A stretch of 47,941 bases of DNA from Nitrospira sp. (GCA_013140455.1 JABFSU010000048.1:1-47941); one strand, 5' to 3'; shown: positions 1 through 8,204, counted from the first letter of the stretch. The notes: a model not told the origin generated them from the sequence alone. Numbers and translations are program-made.

Positions 1-451
1 GCAACAGGCAGAGGGCGCCGAGCGTGTAGGCCCCGAGGTCCCACCAGGAGATCGGCCAGAGCGGCGTGTGATGGCGATAGAGCAACACGATGACGAAACC
101 ATGGATCGCCATCAGGAACAGTGTGCCGACGACCGGCTGGCTCGTGAGCGCGCCGAGTCCCAGGCTGAGAAATACCAGGGTCAAGACCCAGGATGCGCGA
201 TGGTCCCGGTGATGCGGTTGGCCCAGGAGCGACACCCCGGCGGCGAGCGGCAGCAGAACGAGCAGGAGCAGGCCTTCGGGCGGAGTCGTCAGATAGCCGG
301 CGAATCCCACGACGGTCGCCAGACTGGCGGCGCAGACGCCGACCGACCAGGCCATGAGCCGGTGGGGGTGGGTCCACAACGCCGGGCTCAATGCCGCGCC
401 CAGCAGGGGAACACCCGCGAGGAGCCAGGGGATGAGGGTTGCGTCGATCAT
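1..451 (-). CDS. Hydrophobic membrane protein, probable proton-channel-type subunit (3' end outside window)
   Basis: The reading frame is open from ATG at 451 to the window edge, giving 150 residues that begin MIDATLIPWLLAGVPLLG. The visible part is almost entirely hydrophobic, with about four to five membrane segments separated by short His/Arg-rich loops. Its ATG overlaps the stop of the upstream NuoL/DabB-like gene as ATGA (448-451), so translation is probably coupled and the two products probably belong together. The sequence looks like the N-terminus of a NuoL/NuoM/NuoN-type antiporter subunit, but the diagnostic central motifs lie outside the window. It does not look like the soluble DUF2309 (DabA/MpsB) partner. 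Membrane nature is certain; family is inferred. Confidence 0.6.
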   Translation of the reverse strand, partial: MIDATLIPWLLAGVPLLGAALSPALWTHPHRLMAWSVGVCAASLATVVGFAGYLTTPPEGLLLLVLLPLAAGVSLLGQPHHRDHRASWVLTLVFLSLGLGALTSQPVVGTLFLMAIHGFVIVLLYRHHTPLWPISWWDLGAYTLGALCLL

Positions 452-2166
452 CGCGACCATCCGCGTTCCCGTTTGTCGAAGCGATGGACGATGCGCATGA
501 CCGTCCGGCCGAACTGTTGATAGAATTCGTCGGCGTACAAGCGGTTCATGAACAAGACATACAACCCGTTTCGTCCGCTCTCGATCCAGCGCGCGGCCCA
601 TTTCGGCAGCCGGATCGTTCGGCCGTGGGCATGCATGTAGAGATAGCACCAGCTGAGGACCGTCATGATCGTGGCCATGAGGACGATGCTATCGAACATC
701 CAGTTGGGAAGATCCGCGGCTTGAAAGTACGAGGCCACTTCTACGGGATTTGGATACAGGAAGGCCGTGAACGATTCGACGGCGAACAAGTAGATGAAGA
801 CGACGAAGAGCAGCGTCAGGAGCATCGCAGACGACACTTTCCAGGAGGCGATCGCGCGTAACCGCGTGAGCGTCAAAATAGCCTGTGACGACGTCAGCCA
901 GATAAAGAAGAGAAAGATGACGGCCCCCTGCGATTCGAGCAGCGGGATGCGCAGAACTCCGTGAGTGACAAGTAGGATGACCAGGGGAATCACGAGCGTC
1001 GTCACGAATCCGGTCGACCAAGTGAGCGGGGAGAAGCTTTCTTCCTCTTCTTGCTGATCAGCATGGGGAACGTGCGGTTCCTGTCGGGCTTTATGAATGA
1101 CGTTCCCGCAGTTCAAGAAGACGGTGGCCTTAAAGAGCCCGTGCGCGATCAGATGAAACACGGCGAGGGAGAACGCGCCCAGGCCGCACTCCATGATCAT
1201 GTAGCCCATCTGACCGATGGTCGAGAAGCCGAGCGTTTTCTTGATGTCGTTTTGCGCCAGCATCATGGTGGCGCCCAGCACAGCCGTCAGGGTTCCCACG
1301 ACGAAGGCGACGTGCAGGGTCGTTGAGCTGAGCCCGAAGAGCGGCGCCAACCGGTTGATCAGGAAGCCGCCCGCATTGATAATCCCGGCGTGGAGCAAGG
1401 CATGCACGGGCGTCGGCGCATAGAGCGACCGGGGCAACCAGAAGTGGAGCGGAAACTGCGCGGACTTGCTCATCCCGCCGATGAACAGGAGCAGCGTCAC
1501 GGCTGTCGGGCCGCTGATTTCCCATCCCGGCAGGGGCGACAGGGTCACGGACGATTCGGCCGCCCTGGCGAAGAGGTCTTGGAACTCCAGCGTGCCGTAG
1601 AGGGAATGGGCCAGGATGACCCCCGCCAGAAATGCGACATCCCCGATCCGCAAGACGGTAAACGTTCTGAACGCGCCGTGCAGCGTCGCGGCATGGCTGT
1701 GATTGTGGGCCAGGAGGTACAGGAGATAGCTCAGGAGCTGCCAGAAGAGAAACAGCATCATGAGATTCGCACTGGAGACCAGACTGAGCAGCACGAACGT
1801 CGCAACCCCGATGAGGGACAGATACCGCGGCTCGTGAGGATCCTGGTACATGTACCCGACGGAATAGGCATAGATGACCGTGCCGACGCCCGAGATCAGC
1901 ACCATCATGACGGCGCTGAGCCGGTCGATATAGAAGCCGATCGGAAAGGTGAGCGACACAATCGACGTCGGATCGTAGAAGCGAATGCTGATCGGTCCCT
2001 GCGTGGCCACGACATAGAGCGTGGCAATCGCGCCACAGAACGCTGTCCCGATCGGGAAGGCGGCAAGCTGCGTGCGTGTCCGCCGCGACGCATCGTCACC
2101 CACGGCGACCATGAGGGCCGTCAGAAGGGGGAGGAGCGGGACTAGCAACACGAGGTACACAAGCAC
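448..2166 (-). CDS. NuoL-like proton-conducting subunit, DabB/MpsA type (copy 2)
   Basis: This 572-residue polytopic membrane protein belongs to the NuoL/MrpA family (proton_antipo_M). The core motif runs GGMSKSAQFPLHFWLP, then APTPVHALLHAG and NAGGFLINRLAPLF, with the conserved Lys and the His-Ala-Gly stretch used for ion translocation in this family. NAGGFL after ALLHAG is, as I recall, typical of the DabB/MpsA branch (bicarbonate or Na+ accumulation with DabA/MpsB) rather than of complex I NuoL. Length is close to DabB and shorter than NuoL. The start is GTG 2166 behind GGAGTGA; GTG 2160 is an alternative. It follows a close paralogue on the same strand after a 212-bp gap and is coupled by ATGA to the next membrane gene. 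The DabB-versus-complex-I assignment is inference. Confidence 0.8.
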   Translation of the reverse strand: MLVYLVLLVPLLPLLTALMVAVGDDASRRTRTQLAAFPIGTAFCGAIATLYVVATQGPISIRFYDPTSIVSLTFPIGFYIDRLSAVMMVLISGVGTVIYAYSVGYMYQDPHEPRYLSLIGVATFVLLSLVSSANLMMLFLFWQLLSYLLYLLAHNHSHAATLHGAFRTFTVLRIGDVAFLAGVILAHSLYGTLEFQDLFARAAESSVTLSPLPGWEISGPTAVTLLLFIGGMSKSAQFPLHFWLPRSLYAPTPVHALLHAGIINAGGFLINRLAPLFGLSSTTLHVAFVVGTLTAVLGATMMLAQNDIKKTLGFSTIGQMGYMIMECGLGAFSLAVFHLIAHGLFKATVFLNCGNVIHKARQEPHVPHADQQEEEESFSPLTWSTGFVTTLVIPLVILLVTHGVLRIPLLESQGAVIFLFFIWLTSSQAILTLTRLRAIASWKVSSAMLLTLLFVVFIYLFAVESFTAFLYPNPVEVASYFQAADLPNWMFDSIVLMATIMTVLSWCYLYMHAHGRTIRLPKWAARWIESGRNGLYVLFMNRLYADEFYQQFGRTVMRIVHRFDKRERGWSR

Positions 2167-2378
2167 CAGATCACTCCGGAATGGTGTGAAACCGCTTCAG
2201 GCCCCTCAGGGACCGGGCGTCCGTCGATTGCCGACCGCTTCAGATGCGTTCGGAGGGTCCATCATTAGTACGTTGTCTAGACCATCGTCAAGCATGGAGC
2301 CGACCGGAATATTCTCGGAAGACCGGTCGTAGCCGGAAAACGTTCTCTCCATAACAGAAGTTTTAGAAATCGAGCGCA

Positions 2379-4067
2379 TCATCGCGCCGGGGGTTTATCC
2401 AGACGGTGGGCCATCCGCATGAAAGCCCGGCCGATTCGATCATAGAGTTTGTCCACATAGAGCCGATTCATGAACAGGACGTACAGTCGGATCCGCAGGC
2501 CTTCGACCCAGGGCGGCATCCACACGGTTCGGCCATGGGCGCGCAGATAGAGATAGCACCAGCTGAGGACGGTCATGATTGTGGCCAGCAGGATCATGAG
2601 GTCAAAGAGCCCGCGGGGAAGCGCGGCGGCTTTGAAATACGCCGCGACTTCGTTCGGATCGGGATACAAAAAAGCCGTGAAGGATTCGACGGCAAAGAGA
2701 TACATGAACACCACAAAGAGGAGTGTGACCAGCATGGCGGCCGACACTTCCCAGGAAGGCACCGTGCGCAGGCGGGTGAGCGTCAAGATGGCTTGTGACG
2801 ACGTGATCCAAATGAAAAAGAGGAAAATCACAGTCCCTTGGGATTCCAGTAAGGGGATGTGCAGCGCGCCGTGGGTGACCAACAAGATTAGCAGGGGAAT
2901 CATCAAGGTGGTCAGAAATCCGGTCGACCAGGTGAGCGGGGAAAACGTCTGTTCTTCCTCCTCCTGGTCGGCATGGGGGACGTGCGCTTCCTGCCGGGCC
3001 TTATGAATCACATTGCCGCTGTTCAGGAAGACCGTGGCTTTAAAGAGTCCGTGCGCGATCAGATGAAACACGGCGAGGGAGAACGCGCCCAGGCCGCACT
3101 CCATGATCATGTAGCCCATCTGACCGACCGTCGAGAAGCCCAGGGTCTTCTTGATGTCGTTCTGCGCCAGCATCATCGTGGCGCCCAGCACGGCGGTCAG
3201 CGTCCCCACCACAAAAGCCACATGCAACGTCGTTGAGCTGAGCCCGAAGAGCGGCGCCAACCGGTTGATCAGGAAGCCGCCCGCATTGATGATGCCGGCA
3301 TGGAGCAACGCCGTCGCGGGCGTCGGGGCATAGAGATAGTGAGGGAGCCAGATGTGGAACGGGAACTGCGCGGACTTGCTCATCCCGCCGATGAACAGGA
3401 GCAATGTCACGGCCGTGGCGCCACTGATGTCGAGGCCCGGCAGCGGGGAGAGCGTCACAGACGATTCGGCCGCCTTGGCAAACAACGCCGGAAACTCCAG
3501 GGTTCCGTAGAGGGCGTGGGCCAGGACGATTCCCGCAAGAAACGCGATGTCTCCGACCCGCAACAGCGTGAACGTCTTGAAGGCTCCTTCCAGCGTGCCC
3601 GCATGGGTATGGTTATGGGCCAGGAGATACAGCAGATAACTTAGGAGTTGCCAGAAGAGAAACAGCATCATGAGGTTCGCACTGGAGACCAGGCAGAGCA
3701 GGACGAAGAGCGCCAGGCCGATGAGAGCCAGGTAACGCGGTTCGTGAGGGTCCTGGTACATGTAGTCGATGGAATAGGCGTAGATGACGGTGCCGACACC
3801 TGAGATCAGCACCATCATGACGGCGCTGAGCCGGTCGATATAGAAGCCGATCGGAAAGGTGAGCGAGGCCGCCGAGGCCGGGTCGTAGAAGCGAACGCTG
3901 ATCGGCCCCTGCGTGGCCACAACATAGAGAATGGCGACCGCGCCGCAGAACGCCGCTCCGATCGGGAAGGCGGCGAGCTGTATGCGGGCGCGGCGTGAGC
4001 GGTCGTCGCCGACGGCGACCATGAGCGTCGTCAAGAGCGGGAGCAGCGGAAGCAGGATGGCGTACAC
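2379..4067 (-). CDS. NuoL-like proton-conducting subunit, DabB/MpsA type (copy 1)
   Basis: This 562-residue paralogue of the neighbouring gene has the same domain plan: about 14 membrane segments and the core GGMSKSAQFPFHIWLP, APTPATALLHAG, NAGGFLINRLAPLF. PTPVHALLHAG in copy 2 is PTPATALLHAG here, a change next to the ion path. The start is GTG 4067 with GGGAGG 5 nt upstream, which aligns its N-terminus with copy 2. An in-frame extension to 4175 is possible but lacks an SD. It is first in a minus-strand block, divergent from the DUF2294/MpsC gene. Blocks of its DNA are identical to copy 2 over 60 bp or more while others differ clearly. A role in inorganic carbon or cation accumulation is inferred from family and context. 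Confidence 0.8.
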   Translation of the reverse strand: MYAILLPLLPLLTTLMVAVGDDRSRRARIQLAAFPIGAAFCGAVAILYVVATQGPISVRFYDPASAASLTFPIGFYIDRLSAVMMVLISGVGTVIYAYSIDYMYQDPHEPRYLALIGLALFVLLCLVSSANLMMLFLFWQLLSYLLYLLAHNHTHAGTLEGAFKTFTLLRVGDIAFLAGIVLAHALYGTLEFPALFAKAAESSVTLSPLPGLDISGATAVTLLLFIGGMSKSAQFPFHIWLPHYLYAPTPATALLHAGIINAGGFLINRLAPLFGLSSTTLHVAFVVGTLTAVLGATMMLAQNDIKKTLGFSTVGQMGYMIMECGLGAFSLAVFHLIAHGLFKATVFLNSGNVIHKARQEAHVPHADQEEEEQTFSPLTWSTGFLTTLMIPLLILLVTHGALHIPLLESQGTVIFLFFIWITSSQAILTLTRLRTVPSWEVSAAMLVTLLFVVFMYLFAVESFTAFLYPDPNEVAAYFKAAALPRGLFDLMILLATIMTVLSWCYLYLRAHGRTVWMPPWVEGLRIRLYVLFMNRLYVDKLYDRIGRAFMRMAHRLDKPPAR

Positions 4068-4090
4068 GGGCACCTCCCGGTTTCGGAAAA

Positions 4091-4142
4091 CAAAAAAGCC
4101 AACGGGGCTACGCGACGACATGTCCACGCACCACAGTTGGCT
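4091..4142 (-). promoter_or_regulatory. Terminator-like hairpin (candidate attenuator) in the leader of the DabB/MpsA-like operon
   Basis: Read on the minus strand, AGCCAAC (4142-4136) pairs perfectly with GTTGGCT (4103-4097), and six T residues follow directly (4096-4091). The loop is long (32 nt) and GC-rich. A shorter alternative, AGCC-CCGTT-GGCT, uses the same right arm. The T-run ends about 24 nt before the GTG start at 4067, so any termination here would act in the leader of the operon. The structure is visible in sequence; regulation is inferred. Confidence 0.35.
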
Positions 4143-4379
4143 TGTACTGCAACCGGCCCGAAACGTGCCGGTCACCCTACCGCCTCTGAATGTGATTCAG
4201 CCCGATGGTCCTGCTGTCCCGTGTGATCGTGGAGGATAGCAAACACCATGAGCTGAATACTGATGCCTCTTATCCGGTATCGGTCTCGGGGTAGTCAAGA
4301 GTGCAGGTACAATGCCCGGAGCTATCTAGGCCTTCGGGCCCTCCCCCATCTCTTTCGGCCCAACGGGGCGGCTTTGTCC

Positions 4380-4409
4380 TTGTGACCTCCTCAGCGGCAC
4401 CTCTATAAT
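4380..4409 (+). promoter_or_regulatory. Sigma-70-like promoter for the MpsC-like gene and selO
   Basis: A perfect -10 hexamer TATAAT (4404-4409) has an 18-nt spacer to TTGTGA (4380-4385), a 4-of-6 match to the -35 consensus. Transcription would start near 4416, giving a leader of roughly 27 nt that carries the SD GGAAGGG (4429-4435). No other promoter of this quality was seen before selO, so the two genes probably share it. Confidence 0.6.
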
Positions 4410-4442
4410 CGGTTTCTACCATCCGGCTGGAAGGGCTATGTG

Positions 4443-4802
4443 ATGACCAAAGGTGAAATCGAATCGGCGATTCGTAACGCCATCATCAAGTTCGAACAGG
4501 AATTCATGGGCCGGGGCCCGGAAGATGTGCGGGCCTATATCGTGCGGGATCTCGTCGTCGTTCGCCTGAAGGGCGTCCTGACGCCGGCCGAGCGGCAACT
4601 GGCCAAGACCGCCGAAGGCGTCGACATGGTCAAACGAATCAGACAAACCCTCATCGCCCAGGGGCGCGAGCGGCTCTTCGAGCAGGTGAACGACATCACC
4701 GGAGCCAAGGCGCTGGCGCTCTATACCGATATCAATGCTCAGATCGGCGAGAAGGTGCTGGTCTTTACGGTGGATCGTGACCTGGAAGGGCCTGGCCGGT
4801 AA
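4443..4802 (+). CDS. DUF2294 / MpsC family protein
   Basis: A small soluble protein of 119 residues matching the DUF2294 family from memory: an N-terminal KGEIESAI stretch, then FEQEFMGRGPEDVRAYI, VVVRLKGVLTPAERQLAKT and a C-terminal ITGAKALALYTDIN. In Staphylococcus a DUF2294 protein (MpsC) is encoded with MpsA (NuoL-like) and MpsB (DUF2309), a membrane-potential and bicarbonate system. Its position divergent from two MpsA/DabB-like genes fits that association. ATG 4443 is chosen, 7 nt from GGAAGGG; GTG 4440 is the alternative. Its stop overlaps the selO start as TAATG, so the two are translationally coupled. Biochemical function is unknown to me. Confidence 0.8.
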   Translation: MTKGEIESAIRNAIIKFEQEFMGRGPEDVRAYIVRDLVVVRLKGVLTPAERQLAKTAEGVDMVKRIRQTLIAQGRERLFEQVNDITGAKALALYTDINAQIGEKVLVFTVDRDLEGPGR

Positions 4803-6277
4803 TGGCCGGGCGCGCATTGGAAACCCTGTCGTTCGATAACTCTTATGCGCGTCTGCCCGAATCATTCCATGCCAAACTGAATCCCACGCCATTCTCATCG
4901 GCTCCTTATCTCATTAGCTTCAATCGTGCGGCGGCGGAACTGATCGACCTGGATCCGGCGGAAGCGGCGCGTCCGGAATTCGCCGGCGTCTTCGGCGGGA
5001 GTCTGCTCGTGCCGGGCATGGAACCGTTGGCGATGCTCTATTCCGGCCATCAATTCGGCACCTATGTCCCGCAGCTCGGCGACGGCCGCGCGATCCTGTT
5101 GGGCGAAGTGCGGAACGACCGGGGCGACAAATGGGATCTGCAACTCAAGGGCGCGGGCATGACGCCCTTCTCGCGCGACGGCGATGGCCGCGCCGTGCTG
5201 CGCTCGACGATTCGCGAGTACCTCTGCAGCGAAGCCATGCATGGCTTGGGCATTCCGACGACGAGGGCGCTGTGCATCGTCGGCAGCGATCATCAAGTCT
5301 ATCGTGAACAGGTGGAGACGGGCGCCATCGTGCTGCGCATGGCGCCGACGCATGTCCGCTTCGGATCCTTCGAAGTCTTCTACTATCGCAAGCAGCATGA
5401 ACAGCTGAAAGTCCTGGCCGATTATGTCATCACGCAGCACTATCCCCATCTGGTCGACGTCTCCGACAAGTACGCGCGGTTCTTCACTGAGGTGGTCGAG
5501 CGGACAGCGAAGCTGATCGCCCAGTGGCAGGCGGTCGGGTGGGCTCATGGCGTGATGAACACCGACAATATGTCGATTCTCGGGATCACGCTCGACTACG
5601 GACCCTTCGGATTCATCGACGACTACGATCCCGGCTTCATCTGCAACCATTCCGACCACAACGGACGTTATGCCTTCAATCAGCAGCCCTACATCGGGCT
5701 GTGGAATCTGAGCTGTCTGGCGCAGACGTTGCTGCCATTGGCCGAAAAGGACGCGCTGAAAGCAGCTCTGGATTCCTATACGCCGCTCTGTGAGCGCCGC
5801 TATATGGAACTGATGCAGGCCAAGGCCGGGTTGAGCCAGGAGCAGGAAGACGATGCGGTGTTGATTCAGGATCTGCTGGGCCTCATGCAGCAGAGTCACG
5901 TTGATTACACCAACTGCTTCCGCACTTTGGGAGCATTTTCATCAGTGGAGGGCTCGCTCAACGAATCGCTCCGCGACCATTTTCTCGACCGTGAGGCGTT
6001 CAGTGCCTGGGCCCAGCGGTATGCCGGGCGGTTGCGCAGGGAACAGAGCCGCGACGAGGAACGGCGCACGCGCATGAACCGGGTCAATCCCAAATATGTC
6101 CTGCGCAACTATCTTGCCCAGACCGCTATCGAGAAGGCGCAGCAGAAGGACTATTCAGAAGTCGATCGCTTGCTGACGCTGTTGCAAGATCCCTACAGCG
6201 AACAGCTTGGCATGGACGCCTATGCCGCCGCGCCCCCCAACTGGGGCAAGCATTTATCGGTGAGTTGCTCGTCCTGA
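4802..6277 (+). CDS. selO: Protein adenylyltransferase SelO (YdiU/UPF0061)
   Basis: This 491-residue pseudokinase-fold enzyme transfers AMP from ATP to Ser/Thr/Tyr of target proteins, and in E. coli it is linked to oxidative-stress signalling. Family motifs are intact: YSGHQFGTYVPQLGDGRA, LQLKGAGMTPFSRDGDGRA with Lys116, STIREYL with Glu139, HGVMNTDNMS with Asn253 and Asp255, and DYGPFGFIDDY. It ends in SCSS; the eukaryotic homologue carries selenocysteine near this end, while bacteria usually have Cys. Length is normal. The start overlaps the DUF2294 stop (TAATG). A weak 6-bp inverted repeat follows at 6285-6302 without a T-run. The last ~55 codons recur as a decayed copy at about 7938-8104. 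Confidence 0.95.
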   Translation: MAGRALETLSFDNSYARLPESFHAKLNPTPFSSAPYLISFNRAAAELIDLDPAEAARPEFAGVFGGSLLVPGMEPLAMLYSGHQFGTYVPQLGDGRAILLGEVRNDRGDKWDLQLKGAGMTPFSRDGDGRAVLRSTIREYLCSEAMHGLGIPTTRALCIVGSDHQVYREQVETGAIVLRMAPTHVRFGSFEVFYYRKQHEQLKVLADYVITQHYPHLVDVSDKYARFFTEVVERTAKLIAQWQAVGWAHGVMNTDNMSILGITLDYGPFGFIDDYDPGFICNHSDHNGRYAFNQQPYIGLWNLSCLAQTLLPLAEKDALKAALDSYTPLCERRYMELMQAKAGLSQEQEDDAVLIQDLLGLMQQSHVDYTNCFRTLGAFSSVEGSLNESLRDHFLDREAFSAWAQRYAGRLRREQSRDEERRTRMNRVNPKYVLRNYLAQTAIEKAQQKDYSEVDRLLTLLQDPYSEQLGMDAYAAAPPNWGKHLSVSCSS

Positions 6278-6416
6278 TTCCCACCACTCTTCGTGGAGAG
6301 TGATCTGTACATCTTAAGAGGGGTTGCTGGACTTAGTAGGCAATGACTACTGTGTCAACCAGATCCGGATCAGAACGTTTGCTGTTTTCAGTGAAGAACT
6401 TAGAGGAAGATGCAGA

Positions 6417-7916
6417 ATGAACGAATTAGTGAGATGTGCAGCGACGGTTCTTGCCAGTTTCGCATTGAGTGCCCTCCTTCTTTCGTGTACGAGCGGGGGG
6501 AGTTCAGAAAGTGGGGGAGGAGGGGGGAGTCAATCTCCCGCAGGCAGCTGTGTTCCGGCAGGGTCCGGTCAATTAACGATCTGTACGCCAACTCAAAATG
6601 CAATTGTTTCGGCCGGTCCGGTCGCCGTGAATTTTCTGGTGCAGGGCTTCACCATTGGCCTGCCCGGTCAGTCCCATCTTCACTTCTATATGGATAACGA
6701 TCCCGAGCCACATCACTTCTATGATGGACCAGGGATCACTTCCGACAACGGGGTGCTGTATAAGGGTTTTCATACCCATTCGGTGCATTGGACCGGTCCG
6801 AGGTCATTCGATTTATTCGGCCTGGCCGCCGGACTTCATCAGGTTCGATTGGTTCTGGCCGACGCCTTGGATGCCGATGTTGGAGGAACAAGTTCCGCTC
6901 TGCAGTTTACCGTCAGCGCTCCCGCCGCCGGGACATTCGGCTTGCAAAGGGTCATCACTGGCTTGGACATGTCATTGGGCATGGCCATGGCACCGGCACC
7001 TGATGGACGCATCTTCTTCACCGAGTTTCTGTCCGGGAACATTCGGATCATCAATCCGGGCTGGCAGTTAAGCCCGGCCGCGTTTGCGACTCTGCCGATC
7101 GGCACGAACGGGCCTGAGCAGGGGCTCATCGGAATTACACTTGACCCTGACTTTTCCACCAATCATTACGTCTACGTGTTCCACACCATTGAGGACTCCA
7201 CAAAGAACCGGGTGGTTCGATTCACGGAGGTGAACGGCGTCGGGACGAATCTGACGATCATACTTGATAACTTACCGGCCTATGACTTCCATAACGGTGG
7301 CAACTTGCATTTCGGGCCGGACGGTAAGCTCTATGTCACGATCGGGGATGCCAATAAGCCGGCTCTGGCACAGGATCTCGGATCCTTGAACGGGAAGCTT
7401 CTGCGAATCAATGCGGATGGTTCTATCCCTGGCGACAACCCGGTTCCGGGATCGCCGGTGTATGCTCACGGGCTGCGTAACAGCTTCGACTTCACATTTC
7501 ATCCGCACACGGGCGATCTCTGGGCCACTGAAAACAGCGACGATAGCAACGACGAAATCAATCGTATTGTAGGCGGTGGCAATTACGGATGGCCCTTGTA
7601 CGTAGGCATTGCCAATGACCCTCCATTCAGGGATCCGATCCTGATCTTCACGCCGACGATTGCCCCTACGGCGATCCTGACGATTCCGGAAGGCTCTGCC
7701 TATCCGGCGCAATATCACAACAATTTGCTCTTTGGGGATGCCAATACTGGTCGACTTTACCTAATCCAACTCGCCGGTGCGGATCTGAGAGAACTCGGAT
7801 CGTGGAGTGAGGCTTACCCTGGAGGAGAGGGAGCGCTTGTCGGTATGTTCTATGGACTCGATGGCTATATTTACGTCACCAACTTCGGTTCGATCTTCCG
7901 CGTGGTCGTGAATTAG
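6417..7916 (+). CDS. PQQ-dependent sugar dehydrogenase-like lipoprotein
   Basis: This 499-residue lipoprotein starts at ATG 6417 behind AGAGGAAG, with a signal peptide ending LLLSC (Cys24) and a Gly/Ser linker. Residues ~55-200 form an extra domain rich in His (87, 89, 99, 100, 119, 121, 124, 141). Residues ~205-498 are a GSDH/sorbosone-dehydrogenase beta-propeller with EQGLIGITLDPDF, HNGGNLHFGPDGKLYVTIGD, GKLLRINADGSIPGDNP, YAHGLRNSFD and DEINRIVGGGNYGWP. The family oxidises sugars with PQQ and passes electrons to an acceptor; substrate here is unknown. The gene sits exactly between intact selO and a decayed duplicate of the selO 3' end, which points to insertion or recombination. Confidence 0.85.
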   Translation: MNELVRCAATVLASFALSALLLSCTSGGSSESGGGGGSQSPAGSCVPAGSGQLTICTPTQNAIVSAGPVAVNFLVQGFTIGLPGQSHLHFYMDNDPEPHHFYDGPGITSDNGVLYKGFHTHSVHWTGPRSFDLFGLAAGLHQVRLVLADALDADVGGTSSALQFTVSAPAAGTFGLQRVITGLDMSLGMAMAPAPDGRIFFTEFLSGNIRIINPGWQLSPAAFATLPIGTNGPEQGLIGITLDPDFSTNHYVYVFHTIEDSTKNRVVRFTEVNGVGTNLTIILDNLPAYDFHNGGNLHFGPDGKLYVTIGDANKPALAQDLGSLNGKLLRINADGSIPGDNPVPGSPVYAHGLRNSFDFTFHPHTGDLWATENSDDSNDEINRIVGGGNYGWPLYVGIANDPPFRDPILIFTPTIAPTAILTIPEGSAYPAQYHNNLLFGDANTGRLYLIQLAGADLRELGSWSEAYPGGEGALVGMFYGLDGYIYVTNFGSIFRVVVN

Positions 7917-7937
7917 CCATAGTGAAGCGCCTCCTCA

Positions 7938-8104
7938 TTCGGCCCAGACCATCACCGAAGAAAGCGCAACAGTAAGACTATTCGGAAGTCGACCGGCTGT
8001 TGGCGCTGTTGCAAGATTCCTACAGCGACCAGCCGGGTCTGGACGCCTACGCCGCCGTGTCCCCCAACAGGGGTGAGCATTTGGCGGTCAGCTGCAGTTC
8101 CTAG
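7938..8104 (+). pseudogene. Decayed second copy of the selO 3' end
   Basis: From 7977 to 8104 the frame reads like the SelO C-terminus: YSEVDRLLALLQDSYSDQ, then DAYAAV, ending HLAVSCSS and TAG. I count 31 of 41 residues identical to the intact SelO end at 6152-6277. Just upstream the match continues (GCCCAGACC and AAAGCGCAACAG) but with a 1-nt indel, and the SelO Lys codon before Asp-Tyr is replaced by TAA. No start or RBS serves it. It lies immediately after the sugar dehydrogenase stop codon and is best read as the remnant of a duplicated or replaced selO. Confidence 0.85.
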
Positions 8105-8204
8105 CAGCGCCCTCACGGTTGTCCCGCGCCGCACGGGACCTTGCGATTCCTCTCGTTGTTTGTTGTACAGTAGCTCAATTGTTCCGTCTTGAGGAGTCCG
8201 ACCT

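Larger units (their letters stand above)
4068..4442. other. Divergent intergenic region between DabB/MpsA-like and MpsC-like genes
   Basis: About 375 bp without a convincing gene. On the plus-strand side it holds a good sigma-70-type promoter (4380-4409). On the minus-strand side a terminator-like inverted repeat with a T-run (4097-4142) lies just ahead of the GTG start at 4067. A small GGCC-TTCG-GGCC tetraloop hairpin sits at 4329-4340, upstream of the plus-strand promoter. I see no recognisable riboswitch. Confidence 0.5.

Noticed and set aside
6285-6302. CACTCT/AGAGTG inverted repeat after selO as a terminator
   Set aside because: Stem of only 6 bp and no T-run.
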